This document shows, piece after piece, positions 24,957-35,112 of a stretch of DNA of 64,000 nt. A program made the position numbers and the translations under genes. The stretch is from assembly GCA_036386835.1 (NCBI GenBank), contig DASVUX010000054.1:62001-126000 (forward strand). Direction: 5' to 3'. The DNA comes from 2-12-FULL-35-15 sp036386835. GTDB lineage: Bacteria > Bacteroidota > Bacteroidia > 2-12-FULL-35-15. The notes beneath the pieces are model-generated. The model was not told the DNA's origin. It was given only the letters and a program-made list of their open reading frames with translations, and ran no database searches. The number at the start of each line of letters is the position of its first letter. Positions within the stretch are counted from its first letter, which is position 1.

Positions 24957-26387
24957 CTATTTCAGCAGTTTGCTGCCTGCAGCCGGATATCGCCTGATCA
25001 CAATTTTGTTAGAAGGTAAAGATTCTTTATCATCGTCACTTATATAATAGAAGTCGTATTCTTTTTTAATACCCTCTCTTGTTACCTTTTCCAGCCAACT
25101 GAGTTTCCGGGTGCTGCGGTAAAAATTTATTCCAGGTTCATAAAGCCAGGTAATTCCTAATCTGACTTTTTTCTTTCCTGCAGACTTGTATTCATCATCC
25201 AGGTCTTTTAGCATCTCTTTAGTGGAAGCGTCATATTTCCATGTGCATGCATAAGTGGTATTCATGCACTTTGTGAAATGAATGCTCATTGCTGCCGCAA
25301 TAAAAATGCTGGCCGCAATGCCGGTATATTTTAAAGCCTTATTGCCTGTACTGGCTGCGTTAAAAAGATATACAGGGACGAGAAGGTAGAGCGGAGTGAT
25401 GAACAGGGCGAACCGTTCCATAATATATGGTGTGCCCATGATCTTATGCTGAAGGATGTTTATGAGAAGAATGAGGAACAACGCTGCGGCTGAAACAATA
25501 GCCGTTAAATCGGACTCAATGACCTTTCTCCGGTAAAGCTTTACTGAAGCAATGAGAATGAGCCCGGACACCGAAGCAAGTATAAAGATGTTTGTGGCAA
25601 TAAAAAATGAATCCTGGTAAGATTGTTTGTAAAAGAAAGCTTCTATTTCTGAACCTACGGTATTTTTCCAGATTCCGTCATAACCCCCGAAATCAAATCT
25701 TTTATATTTTATCAGCTTTCGTAAAGGTTCGTACAATATGATTCCCATAACGAGCAGTGTAATAAAAACAATTTTACTTTTAAGGAAACTCAGTTTGATA
25801 GAACGGAACCTGGTAAAAAGCCATACCTGGTGAATAATCAGGATCGCTGCAAGAAAGTTAATCAGTGCAAAATTAGATAGTATGGCAAAGCACGCTGCTA
25901 TAAGTGAGAAGGCAAGCTGCTTGTCCTTCACTTCCTGCAAATACACTAGGAAATAATAAAGGCTCATCATCATAAAAGCTATTGATAATGCATAGCCCCG
26001 CGCAAGGGAGAAAAAGTCAAGCAGGTATGGGTTAAGGTTTAGTATAAGAAAACCCGTTACCAGCAGGACCGGAGAATTGAATTTTCGCAGGATAAGAAAA
26101 CCAAAGAGAAGGTAGATGACATGAGCAACGAGGCTTTGCATCCTTAAGGAAAATTCTGAGCTCCCCGTTGTATTATCAAAGAGCTTCATGAAAAGGGTAT
26201 TCAGGATATGATTATTCGGGGAGATCTCTTTGGTGCGGTTGGAGATGATCTCCATGAATGAGTCCTGTGAAGCATACAGGTAGCTATAGCTTTCATCATG
26301 AGTAAAGGACAGCTTATAAGCCCGTATGCCTGTATAAGTTAATAACAATAGCCCCACTGCCAGGCAGATGATCTTTGCATATTTCAT
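24957..26387 (-). CDS. Polytopic GT-C-type glycosyltransferase-like protein
   Basis: 476 residues with about ten transmembrane helices. The first loop has FTHDESYSYLYAS, the acidic DE motif of GT-C/GT39-type enzymes that use polyprenyl-phosphate sugars. A soluble C-terminal domain (about 400-476) follows. It probably transfers a sugar on the periplasmic side. Donor and acceptor unknown. It lies 3 bases after the PLP lyase gene on the same strand. Confidence 0.7.
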   Translation of the reverse strand: MKYAKIICLAVGLLLLTYTGIRAYKLSFTHDESYSYLYASQDSFMEIISNRTKEISPNNHILNTLFMKLFDNTTGSSEFSLRMQSLVAHVIYLLFGFLILRKFNSPVLLVTGFLILNLNPYLLDFFSLARGYALSIAFMMMSLYYFLVYLQEVKDKQLAFSLIAACFAILSNFALINFLAAILIIHQVWLFTRFRSIKLSFLKSKIVFITLLVMGIILYEPLRKLIKYKRFDFGGYDGIWKNTVGSEIEAFFYKQSYQDSFFIATNIFILASVSGLILIASVKLYRRKVIESDLTAIVSAAALFLILLINILQHKIMGTPYIMERFALFITPLYLLVPVYLFNAASTGNKALKYTGIAASIFIAAAMSIHFTKCMNTTYACTWKYDASTKEMLKDLDDEYKSAGKKKVRLGITWLYEPGINFYRSTRKLSWLEKVTREGIKKEYDFYYISDDDKESLPSNKIVIRRYPAAGSKLLK

Positions 26388-26390
26388 TGA

Positions 26391-27662
26391 TCAGATCTTC
26401 GAGAGTGCCTGTTCTATATCAGAGATAATATCTTCATAGTCCTCAACGCCAACAGAAAGGCGGATCATCTTCTCTGTCAGGTTCATTTTAACCTTGAGTT
26501 CATCATTCACAGGAGCGTGGGTCATTGAATATGGATGCTCTGCGAGTGATTCGGTACTTCCAAGACTAACGGCCAGCTTGATTAGCTTCAATGCATTCAG
26601 TACTTTGAAAGCCTGCTTCTCACCGCCTTTAATATCAAAGCTGATCATTGCGCCCGGTGAAAGGCACTGCCGTATATACATCGGGTATTGTTTGTCGGTT
26701 TTTTTTAACAAGCCGAGATAATAGACTTTTTCTACCTTAGGATGTTTGCTGAGCCATACCGCTATCTTTTTTGCGTTCTCGGCCTGCAGCGTCATCCTCA
26801 TCTTTAAGGTTTCGAGGCTCCTTAAAAGCAGCCAGCCTGTCCACGGTCCGGCCATTGTTCCCATAATACTGCGGAATGATTTTATTCTTTTTATCAGTGC
26901 CGCTGATCCAACACAGGCTCCTGCAATTACATCACTGTGGCCTCCGATGTATTTTGTGGCTGAGTACAGCACGAGATCAAAACCCTGTTTTAAAGGATGT
27001 GAAAATACCGGCCCCAGGAAAGTATTATCAATCGCTGTAAGCACCTTTTTCTCTTTCGTTGAGAATTGTTTTGCGATCTCCACGCACATCTGCATATCGA
27101 TAAGGTCATTCGTAGGATTGGCAGGACTTTCAATGAATATCATCGCAAGCCGGTCAGCTTTCCCTGTTGCCTTTATCTTTTTAATTATTGTTTCCTTTGA
27201 GTCGGTAGGCATGAACCCAATGCTATGGATCCCGAACTTCAGAAGGATGTGCTTGAAGAAATGATCAGTTCCGCCATAAATAGGCTCGCTGTGTACCAAC
27301 AGATCACCGGGCGAGAGCAATTCCATTACAGTTGTGCTGATCGCTGCCATCCCGCTTTCAAATACCGCCCCGTCTTCTGCTTCATCCCAGAGGCAAAGCC
27401 TGTTCTCCAGAATCTCAAGGTCAGGATTGTTGATCCGGCTGTAAATTAAGCCCGTTACTTCTTTAGGGCGAAGCGCACGTTTTCCGTATGCAACTTCAAA
27501 GAAAGATTTTCCTTCTTCAGCAGTTTTGAAAACAAAGGTGGATGTTTGGAATATCGGGCATTTGACTGCTCCTTCTGAAAGTTCGGGCTTGTATCCGAAA
27601 CTCATCATTAAGCTCTCGGGTTTCATTTTTCTTTTTGCGGAATCTTTTTTTGTAGTCGCCAT
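26391..27662 (-). CDS. Cys/Met metabolism PLP-dependent enzyme (methionine gamma-lyase-like)
   Basis: 423 residues from ATG 27660-27662 (MATTKKDSAKRK), preferred over an upstream ATG that adds an unlikely hydrophobic leader. PLP fold type I: YSRINNPDLEILE, FESGMAAIST, SEPIYGGTDHFF, ESPANPTNDLID, PLP lysine in VLYSATKYIGGHSD and VSLGSTESLAEHP. Family members act as cystathionine or methionine gamma-lyases or homocysteine synthases; the exact reaction cannot be fixed. Confidence 0.88.
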   Translation of the reverse strand: MATTKKDSAKRKMKPESLMMSFGYKPELSEGAVKCPIFQTSTFVFKTAEEGKSFFEVAYGKRALRPKEVTGLIYSRINNPDLEILENRLCLWDEAEDGAVFESGMAAISTTVMELLSPGDLLVHSEPIYGGTDHFFKHILLKFGIHSIGFMPTDSKETIIKKIKATGKADRLAMIFIESPANPTNDLIDMQMCVEIAKQFSTKEKKVLTAIDNTFLGPVFSHPLKQGFDLVLYSATKYIGGHSDVIAGACVGSAALIKRIKSFRSIMGTMAGPWTGWLLLRSLETLKMRMTLQAENAKKIAVWLSKHPKVEKVYYLGLLKKTDKQYPMYIRQCLSPGAMISFDIKGGEKQAFKVLNALKLIKLAVSLGSTESLAEHPYSMTHAPVNDELKVKMNLTEKMIRLSVGVEDYEDIISDIEQALSKI

Positions 27663-27720
27663 ATCGTTATCAGTATTGATAGAAACAATGTATGAAAAAT
27701 TCCCGAGATAAAAGTAGGGC

Positions 27721-27751
27721 ATAAAAAAAACCGCGGGGTGAGCCGCGGTTT
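27721..27751 (-). terminator. Rho-independent terminator of recQ
   Basis: Minus strand: AACCGCGG-CTCACC-CCGCGGTT followed by TTTTTT. It begins 15 bases beyond the recQ stop. Confidence 0.9.
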
Positions 27752-27765
27752 CATGCATATGTATT

Positions 27766-29985
27766 TTAGTTTCCGAATTCGCTCATGAATTTAATCCGCA
27801 TCAGCCTGATTTCTTCTTCTGTGTATTCATCCTCACCGAGTTCTTTTAAAGCAGCAGCAACAGAATCGCTGTCCGACTCCTTAAAGTACTCCATGGCTTC
27901 TTCCTGCTTGTCCTCATCAAGTATATCATTGATATAATAAGTGATATTTACTTTAGTACCCGAAGAAACGATGCTTTCAATTTCGGTTATAAGATCTGTC
28001 AATGACAAACCTTTAGAACTCGCGATATCTTCAAGCGGGAGCTTTCTGTCAATATTCTGGATCACATACACCTTTAAACCCGACTTGTTAATAATGGATT
28101 TAACAACCATGTCCAGCGGACGCTCTATTTCATTTTCCTCAACATACTTTGCGATAAGGTCAAGGAATGGCTTTCCGAATTTTTGAGCCTTGCCTTGGCC
28201 GACACCGGTAATGTTCACCAGCTCATCCATTTTAATAGGATACTGAATTGCCATCTCTTCAAGTGATACTTCCTGGAAGATTACATACGGAGGCAATTTC
28301 AGGCGGTGAGCAGTTTGTTTCAGAAGGTCTTTCAGTGCGGAAAACAAAATTTCATCCGCTCCGGACCCTCCTTTATTTCCGCTGCCGGAATGACCATCCT
28401 CGTCATCATCAGTTTCTGTTCCTTCATAGTCATGATCCTTAGTCACCATCATGCTGTAAGGTTCTTCCATGTAATTCTTACCCTCTTTGGTAACTTTCAA
28501 CAATCCGTAATTCTCGATATCCTTGCTCAATAACCCCGAAACAAGGGCCTGGCGGATAACAGCATTCCAGTATTTTTCTGATTTATCATCTTCTGCACCT
28601 TTACCGAAACATTCCAGCTCATTGTGCTTATAGGACTTTGTGACAGACGTGACATTGCCAAGCAAAACATTGATCACATCTTTGGTTTTGAATTTTTCTT
28701 TCACATCAAGTACAGCTTCGATCGCAAGGGCGATATCATCCATGCCTTCGAACTTCTGCTTTGGATTCCGGCAGTTGTCGCACATTCCCCCGCATCCTGA
28801 TTCATCGTATTCTTCACCAAAGTAATGCAGGAGGAACTTTCGCCTGCAGCTCGATGTTTCAGCATATGATACGGTTTCAAGCAGCAGCTGTTTGCCGATC
28901 TCCTGTTCTGCAACAGGTTTGCCTTTCATGAATTTTTCAAGCTTTACGATATCATCGTAAGAATAAAAAGTAACGCAGTTTCCTTCACCGCCATCGCGGC
29001 CGCCACGACCGGTTTCCTGGTAATAGCCTTCGAGTGATTTAGGGATATCATGGTGGATAACAAAACGTACATCCGGTTTGTCGATCCCCATTCCAAATGC
29101 AATCGTTGCAACGATCACATCGATATCTTCCATAAGGAAGGCATCTTGTGTTTTCGCACGTTCCTTAGCTTCAAGCCCTGCGTGATAAGGAAGTGCTTTT
29201 ACACCATTGACACGCAGCGTTTCCGCAAGTTCCTCTACTTTTTTGCGCGAGAGGCAATATACGATCCCCGATTTCCCCTGCTGTCCTTTGATATATTTAA
29301 TAATTTCCTTAACAACATTCTGTTTAGGGCGAACCTCATAATAAAGGTTGGAGCGGTTGAAAGAAGATTTAAAAAGATTGGCGGCTGTCATGCCGAGGTT
29401 TTTCTGGATGTCTTGCTGAACCTTTGGAGTGGCTGTTGCGGTTAAAGCGATAATGGGAACTTTCCCGATCTGTTCGATGATCGGGCGAAGCCTTCTGTAT
29501 TCAGGGCGGAAATCATGTCCCCATTCAGAGATGCAATGTGCTTCGTCAATCGCGAAAAAAGAGATCTTGATTTCATTAAAGAAAGCAATGTTATCTTCTT
29601 TTGTAAGGCTTTCCGGGGCAACATAAAGTAATTTCGTTTTCCCTGCTTTAATATCCTGTTTTACAGTTGCAATTTCAGCTTTGGTAAGTGATGAATTTAA
29701 GAAGTGTGCTATTCCATCCTCATTGCCGAAATTCCTTAAGGCATCTACCTGGTTCTTCATTAAAGCGATCAGGGGCGATATGATGATTGCGGTGCCTTCA
29801 CTCACAAGTGCAGGTAATTGGTAGCATAAAGATTTGCCGCCACCTGTAGGCATTATTACGAATGTGTCTTTCCCTTCCAGTAAACTTGTAATGATTGCTT
29901 CCTGTTGTCCCTTAAAGCTATCGAACCCGAAAAATTTTTGTAAGTATTCAGATAACGATGTTTCTACCTCGAGCATAGTTTTCAA
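27766..29985 (-). CDS. recQ: ATP-dependent DNA helicase RecQ
   Basis: 739 residues (a start three codons later is equally plausible). Helicase motifs: Walker A PTGGGKSLCYQLPA, motif II DEAHCISEWGHDFRPEY, TATATPKV, GRGGRDG. The zinc site is CRRKFLLHYFGEEY..C..C..C, followed by RQC winged helix and an HRDC domain (about 530-610; VNITGVGQGKAQKFG). The C-terminal 100 residues go beyond E. coli RecQ, as usual in this phylum. It unwinds recombination intermediates. Confidence 0.96.
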   Translation of the reverse strand: MKTMLEVETSLSEYLQKFFGFDSFKGQQEAIITSLLEGKDTFVIMPTGGGKSLCYQLPALVSEGTAIIISPLIALMKNQVDALRNFGNEDGIAHFLNSSLTKAEIATVKQDIKAGKTKLLYVAPESLTKEDNIAFFNEIKISFFAIDEAHCISEWGHDFRPEYRRLRPIIEQIGKVPIIALTATATPKVQQDIQKNLGMTAANLFKSSFNRSNLYYEVRPKQNVVKEIIKYIKGQQGKSGIVYCLSRKKVEELAETLRVNGVKALPYHAGLEAKERAKTQDAFLMEDIDVIVATIAFGMGIDKPDVRFVIHHDIPKSLEGYYQETGRGGRDGGEGNCVTFYSYDDIVKLEKFMKGKPVAEQEIGKQLLLETVSYAETSSCRRKFLLHYFGEEYDESGCGGMCDNCRNPKQKFEGMDDIALAIEAVLDVKEKFKTKDVINVLLGNVTSVTKSYKHNELECFGKGAEDDKSEKYWNAVIRQALVSGLLSKDIENYGLLKVTKEGKNYMEEPYSMMVTKDHDYEGTETDDDEDGHSGSGNKGGSGADEILFSALKDLLKQTAHRLKLPPYVIFQEVSLEEMAIQYPIKMDELVNITGVGQGKAQKFGKPFLDLIAKYVEENEIERPLDMVVKSIINKSGLKVYVIQNIDRKLPLEDIASSKGLSLTDLITEIESIVSSGTKVNITYYINDILDEDKQEEAMEYFKESDSDSVAAALKELGEDEYTEEEIRLMRIKFMSEFGN

Positions 29986-30143
29986 TTTTCCTGCTGTTTA
30001 AATTAATATGGTTTGTGGTGGTTCGTGTAAAAAAACTAAATTTATACCGGTGAACGGGAAATCAAGTTTTGTCTTGTAAATATATAATAAAAATTTGTTA
30101 CAAAGTCAAACATTTCTCTACTTTAAATTAAATAATCTACGAA

Positions 30144-31112
30144 GTGAATAAAACCATCGATAAAATAATTGAGTTGGCTAAAACCACCTTAATTATTGAG
30201 GCAGACTCGATCAGAAATCTTCAAAACTATATTAATGATGATTTTGTTTCCTCGGTAAAATTGATATATGAGTCAAACGGAAGGGTTGTGATCACAGGCA
30301 TAGGAAAAAGCGCAATTATCGCCCAGAAAATTGTCGCCACCATGAATTCCACCGGCACACCTGCAATTTTTATGCATGCCGCAGATGCGATCCATGGTGA
30401 CCTCGGAACAATTCAAAACGAAGATGTTGTAATCTGTATTTCCAAGAGCGGAAACACCCCGGAGATCAAAGTCCTTGTTCCTTTGCTGAAGCATGGGGGT
30501 AATAAGCTTATTGCGCTGGTGGGCAATACAGAATCCTACCTCGCGCTGCAGGCGGACTATGTTTTGAATTGCAGTGTGGAAAAGGAGGCCTGCCCTAATA
30601 ACCTTGCCCCAACCTCCAGCACTACGGCACAGATGGCAATGGGAGACGCACTGGCAGTATGCTTGCTGGATTACCGAGGTTTTTCAAGCCGGGATTTTGC
30701 TAAATACCATCCCGGTGGTGCCCTGGGCAAAAAGCTCTATTTAAAAGTTGGAGATATTTCAGGAGCCAATCAAAAGCCGGCTGTAAAACCTGGTGACAGT
30801 GTAAAAGCCGTTATTATCGAGATCTCTTCAAAAAGACTCGGGGCTACGGCAGTTGTTGCAGATGATGAACTTGTAGGTGTGATCACAGATGGGGACATAC
30901 GAAGGATGCTCGAAAAAAGCGATTCCATAGGCTCCCTGAAAGCATCTGATATAATGAACAAAACACCTAAACAAATAGATGCAGATGAGCTTGCTGTCAA
31001 TGCTATGGACTTGCTTGAAAAGCACAATATCACTCAGTTGATTGTGACGGATAATGGAAAGTATCATGGTTTTGTTCATCTGCATGATCTGCTGAAAGAA
31101 GGTATTATATAA
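30144..31112 (+). CDS. kdsD: KpsF/GutQ family arabinose-5-phosphate isomerase
   Basis: 322 residues from GTG 30144. An N-terminal SIS domain (about 30-190; GRVVITGIGKSAIIAQK, ISKSGNTPEIK, HPGGALGKKL) and a C-terminal CBS pair (about 205-320; GVITDGDIRRML, KYHGFVHLHDLLKEG) give the full family length. It makes arabinose-5-phosphate for Kdo, hence lipid A core. This agrees with a Gram-negative envelope and opens the glycan region. Confidence 0.93.
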   Translation: MNKTIDKIIELAKTTLIIEADSIRNLQNYINDDFVSSVKLIYESNGRVVITGIGKSAIIAQKIVATMNSTGTPAIFMHAADAIHGDLGTIQNEDVVICISKSGNTPEIKVLVPLLKHGGNKLIALVGNTESYLALQADYVLNCSVEKEACPNNLAPTSSTTAQMAMGDALAVCLLDYRGFSSRDFAKYHPGGALGKKLYLKVGDISGANQKPAVKPGDSVKAVIIEISSKRLGATAVVADDELVGVITDGDIRRMLEKSDSIGSLKASDIMNKTPKQIDADELAVNAMDLLEKHNITQLIVTDNGKYHGFVHLHDLLKEGII

Positions 31113-31224
31113 TGAGGGGAGAATCAGGAGAAAGCGATTTGAAGTTTGCATAGGAAGAATTTGATCACAAATAAAATATTGTAATAAATAAAAGATCCTG
31201 CTCAACCCGGGTCTTCGTAAAAAA

Positions 31225-31938
31225 ATGAAGATAGCAATCATAGTCCCTGCATATAATGAAGAGATAGCTATTGCTGCCGTGGTCCATGACATGAACACGA
31301 TGGCAAAAGAGAACAGCTTTGAGCTCGATGTGGTAGTTGTGAATGATTGTTCACTGGACTCGACTTCAGAAGTGATTTCCAAATTGCCTTGTATCGCATT
31401 GAATCTGCCTATTAACCTGGGGATTGGCGGAGCAGTACAAACCGGGTATAAATATGCCTTTAAAAACGGGTACGATTTTGCGATACAGGCAGACGGTGAC
31501 GGACAGCATCCTGCCAGCGAAATTCCGAAACTTATCAGAGCAGCAGCAAATCAGAATGCTGATGTAGTTATCGGATCTCGTTTTATTAATAAGGAGGGCT
31601 TTCAGTCATCTTCATTGAGGAGGTTGGGAATTAATTATTTTAAGTGGCTTAATAAAACACTGGTTGGTGTAAAAGTGACTGACAGCACTTCCGGCCTTCG
31701 CCTGATCAATAAGAGAGTGATGGCCGTTGTAAGTGAATATTACCCGGATGAATATCCGGAGCCCGAAGCTATAATTATGTATTCTTTAAACGGCTTCAAA
31801 ATTACCGAGGTTGCGGTAAACATGAAAGAGCGGCAGGGTGGAGTGTCTTCGATCGGAGGTGCATCTTCAGTATACTATATGTTTAAAGTTACACTTGCTA
31901 TTTTATTTACATTTATAAGAATAAGGTCCGGGAGGTAA
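31225..31938 (+). CDS. GT2 family glycosyltransferase (dolichol-phosphate-mannose-synthase-like)
   Basis: 237 residues. MKIAIIVPAYNEEIAIAAVV, VVVNDCSLDSTSEV, the DxD-type motif QADGDGQHPASEI, and SRF..EGFQSSSLRRLG. The lack of long transmembrane helices except at the C-terminus suggests a soluble or peripheral enzyme making a polyprenyl-phosphate sugar. The next gene (DUF2304) is its usual partner. Confidence 0.88.
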   Translation: MKIAIIVPAYNEEIAIAAVVHDMNTMAKENSFELDVVVVNDCSLDSTSEVISKLPCIALNLPINLGIGGAVQTGYKYAFKNGYDFAIQADGDGQHPASEIPKLIRAAANQNADVVIGSRFINKEGFQSSSLRRLGINYFKWLNKTLVGVKVTDSTSGLRLINKRVMAVVSEYYPDEYPEPEAIIMYSLNGFKITEVAVNMKERQGGVSSIGGASSVYYMFKVTLAILFTFIRIRSGR

Positions 31939-32036
31939 ATTTTTCTATTGTGATGCGGGTAATTACATTTGAAGAACAAAAAATTTGAAATATTCTGTTA
32001 AAACACAGTTTCCAAAAATCAATTGATTATTCCATC

Positions 32037-32378
32037 ATGACAAAAATTCAAATCATTGCCATAGCAGTCAGTTTACTGTTTCTATTCTACATTGTCCGGC
32101 TGATAATTAAGGGGAAATTACGTGAGGAGTATTCGATCATCTGGATCACATGTACGTTAGTCCTGATCGTTTTCTCCTTCTGGAGAGAAGGTCTTGAGAT
32201 CATGGCAGGCCTCGTTGGGGTTTATGAAGCTCCTAACCTGGTTTTCACCGGTGCAATCTTCGCAATCTTCATTTATCTTCTTCATTTGTCTGTAGTTGTT
32301 TCCAAGCTGCATAAACAGAATAAGCAGCTGGCGCAGGAAATCGCATTGCTAAAAGAGAAAGTTGACAAAGCAGGTTAA
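32037..32378 (+). CDS. DUF2304 small membrane protein
   Basis: 113 residues, three transmembrane helices (about 4-22, 33-52, 70-92). The loop has RLIIKGKLREEYSIIW, typical of DUF2304, and a C-terminal coiled-coil helix. The family is nearly always next to a GT2 enzyme and may be its membrane partner or a flippase helper. No catalytic motif is visible. Confidence 0.85.
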   Translation: MTKIQIIAIAVSLLFLFYIVRLIIKGKLREEYSIIWITCTLVLIVFSFWREGLEIMAGLVGVYEAPNLVFTGAIFAIFIYLLHLSVVVSKLHKQNKQLAQEIALLKEKVDKAG

Positions 32379-32404
32379 CACCGCAATTTCCTCTCCGGGA
32401 ATAC

Positions 32405-33508
32405 TTACTCCGGTAAAATATCATTCAGTTTTTTATTCCCGAATTCAATATACCTGTAGGTGAGGAAAGACAGTAGAAACAGGAAGAAAAGATAACAGCT
32501 TACCCTTAGAACTGAATAGTCCATTATAAAGAACCATCTCATATTCCCATGCCACAAATAGAGGCTATAACACATCATTCCCGATAACTGCAGAAACCTG
32601 TTTGTGAAGAGGAACCGTAAAATGTTTTTCTGCATGTACAGAAGGGCAAAAGTAATCATTGCAAAGCCTATATGAAATACGTTGTTCAGGAGCGGCTCCG
32701 TCCAGGCCGGGGCAAACTTCAGGAAAATATAATCGGAAAAATAAAAACCAAGGGTTATTACCACAAGTGACAAAAGAAAAAGGAATTCCGCATTTTCACG
32801 GAACCATCCGGCTTTCCATCCTTTATGCCACAGGTGGCAGATCAGCATCCCTGCTGCGAAATCGTCCAGTCTTCCCGGCAAACTGTCCTTGATCATATTC
32901 AGGTGCGGTGCCACAATATATTCGGGATAAAAATGGGAAATGATCCGCACCACCAGGCTCATAATAAAAACGCCCATGACGAATGTTCGCATGTTCCACC
33001 TGTTGATGAGCAAGACCAGGAATGGAAAAACCAGTGAAAAAAGAACTTCAATCCCAAGTGACCAGAGAACATAATTATGAGGAGGGATAAATGTTTCTTT
33101 TGTAAAGTTGAATGTGAAGGTGAACATTAACAACGTTTGCTTCCAAAATTCCACATCATAAATATTTGTCTGGTGCAGAATGAATATGATTGAAATTACA
33201 AGAGCGATATAATAGAGGGGAAAAAGCCGTGCTGCCCGGTTCTTAAAGAATGCCCGGATCTCCCTGCCGGTATCCAGGTTTCTGCTGCCTGCTGCATAAG
33301 GAAGGTAAAGCACAAATCCGGAAAGCATGAAGAATAAGTTCACACCGACCCATCCGTTACTGAGATATGTCAGTGGCATGATAGTAATATTCCCGATGCT
33401 GATATTCATCCACCCGGGCTGGTTAAAAGCGACACCCAGCAGGTGAAAGTAGATCACACCTAAAATGGCGTAGCCACGTAGTCCATTTATTACTGGTAAG
33501 CGCTGCAT
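32405..33508 (-). CDS. OafA-like acyltransferase 3
   Basis: 367 residues, about ten transmembrane helices. N-terminal INGLRGYAILGVIYFHL contains the family's catalytic His region, and NRAARLFPLYY is the conserved R-x10-type motif. Integral-membrane acyltransferases of this family O-acetylate glycans. It faces the other way from the plus-strand membrane genes and shares the upstream gap with them. Confidence 0.88.
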   Translation of the reverse strand: MQRLPVINGLRGYAILGVIYFHLLGVAFNQPGWMNISIGNITIMPLTYLSNGWVGVNLFFMLSGFVLYLPYAAGSRNLDTGREIRAFFKNRAARLFPLYYIALVISIIFILHQTNIYDVEFWKQTLLMFTFTFNFTKETFIPPHNYVLWSLGIEVLFSLVFPFLVLLINRWNMRTFVMGVFIMSLVVRIISHFYPEYIVAPHLNMIKDSLPGRLDDFAAGMLICHLWHKGWKAGWFRENAEFLFLLSLVVITLGFYFSDYIFLKFAPAWTEPLLNNVFHIGFAMITFALLYMQKNILRFLFTNRFLQLSGMMCYSLYLWHGNMRWFFIMDYSVLRVSCYLFFLFLLSFLTYRYIEFGNKKLNDILPE

Positions 33509-33584
33509 GTTTGTGAAAGTAAATATATAATTTAATTCGACCGCTTACGGAGTTCCATTGGCAGAAAAACCATTTATTTTATGC

Positions 33585-33592
33585 TATATTTG
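33585..33592 (+). promoter_or_regulatory. -7 element before the tandem membrane genes
   Basis: TATATTTG (exact TAnnTTTG) ends 13 bases before the ATG at 33606, so the mRNA leader would be very short. The nearest TTG is 24 bases upstream, longer than usual. Confidence 0.4.
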
Positions 33593-33605
33593 TTAGGCTT
33601 AACAC

Positions 33606-35102
33606 ATGAAGCAACAGCTAAAGCAGATCCTCGGTCATAACTGGTTTTTCCCCATAATACTTCTGAATTACGGGCTGTTTTATATATTGTTCCTGGAGAA
33701 GTACCCGGCCAGTGATGGGTTTGGAACTGACGGATATGTTTACAGGTCCCTGATCATTGATTTCACAAAAAGTAATTTCTATGATGCTTATTATATTCAC
33801 CGCATATTTCCTTCATTACTGATCAGGAATATTTTCAGTTTAGCTTCTCTCGAGCTTTCACCGGTTAACATCTTTTATGGCTTTGAATTTTTAAACCTGG
33901 CCTGTCTGGTTGTTTCAGCTTTCTATATTAAGAAGCTCCTTGTTTTTTTTAAGATCACATTTAAAAATCAGCTGCTCGCTTTCCTGCTGCTGTTTATAAA
34001 TTTTGCAGCTTTAAAATGGCCGTATTACTTTCCCGCAATGACCGATTCGATTGCTTTTATGCTGAGCATTGTCCTTTTATATGCCTACCTGGAGAATAGT
34101 ACCGTTTGGATTGCCATCATCACTATCGTTCTTGCATTCACCTGGCCAATGGGGTTTTACCAAGGGTTACTCTTAATAGCATTCCCTTATCGTCCTGTGA
34201 GTTACGGTTCGCCCGGAAAGATGTGCAAAGCGATATTATACATTGTATCACTCGGTTTGTTTTTATCAGCTTTTATCTATGTTATCCTGGTAAATAAAGG
34301 TAATACTGACCTGGTCTTTGTGCCCAGGATAGAACAGAACTTGTTGTTATACAGTGTTCTATTCGTTGCAATGATGTACCTGGCATTTGCAAGGCTCTTC
34401 TTCAACACTGAAATTTTTAATTTAAATTACCTGTTAAAGAGCCTTGACCTGAAAAGGATATTTCTTGCTTTAAGTGTTTTTGCCGGGGTTGCTATTTGTG
34501 TTTCGATACTTGATCTTCCACAGTCAAAAATATACAATGTTTCTTCCGTATTGGAAAACCCGGTAATTCATTCTTTGGTCCGGCCCCTGCTTTCCATAGT
34601 TGCCCATTTTTCATTTTATGGGATAGCAGTTTGCCTGATCATTATTTTCTGGAAAGACTTGTCGGCCACGATCAGCAAAGCAGGCCATGGCCTTTTAGCG
34701 GCAATTGCTCTCAATCTGTACCTTTTTGGTATCATGCCGGAAAGCAGGATGCTGATTAATTTGTTTCCATGGCTGATCATATTACTAATCTATTCCGTCA
34801 ATAACTATTCCTTTACAAATGCTTTTTATATCGTTACCGCCGGATTGTGTGCAGTAGCTTCCAAAATATGGCTGCTTATTGATTATGAAATGGATTACGT
34901 TCTCGGAATGGTTACAGATAAGAACGGCAGTCTTGATTTCCCTAACCAGCGCTTTTACATGAATCTTGGCCCATGGATGAGTGAAAAGGCATATTATATT
35001 CATGGCGGAGCGATGCTCATTAGTGTCCTGATACTTTTTTTCATGGTCTACAGGATCAGGGTTCAGGAAGGAAGTAAAGTTAAATTGAACGGAGGTCAAT
35101 AA
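33606..35102 (+). CDS. Polytopic membrane protein, first of a tandem pair
   Basis: 498 residues, about twelve transmembrane helices. The N-terminus NWFFPIILLNYGLFYILF is followed by a loop with GFGTDGYVYRS and the C-terminus has MNLGPWMSEKAYYIHGGAM. No known domain is clear; acidic loop residues near the first helix and the location suggest a GT-C-like transferase or polymerase-like protein. The next gene is clearly its paralogue. Confidence 0.75.
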   Translation: MKQQLKQILGHNWFFPIILLNYGLFYILFLEKYPASDGFGTDGYVYRSLIIDFTKSNFYDAYYIHRIFPSLLIRNIFSLASLELSPVNIFYGFEFLNLACLVVSAFYIKKLLVFFKITFKNQLLAFLLLFINFAALKWPYYFPAMTDSIAFMLSIVLLYAYLENSTVWIAIITIVLAFTWPMGFYQGLLLIAFPYRPVSYGSPGKMCKAILYIVSLGLFLSAFIYVILVNKGNTDLVFVPRIEQNLLLYSVLFVAMMYLAFARLFFNTEIFNLNYLLKSLDLKRIFLALSVFAGVAICVSILDLPQSKIYNVSSVLENPVIHSLVRPLLSIVAHFSFYGIAVCLIIIFWKDLSATISKAGHGLLAAIALNLYLFGIMPESRMLINLFPWLIILLIYSVNNYSFTNAFYIVTAGLCAVASKIWLLIDYEMDYVLGMVTDKNGSLDFPNQRFYMNLGPWMSEKAYYIHGGAMLISVLILFFMVYRIRVQEGSKVKLNGGQ

Positions 35103-35112
35103 TGAACCATGT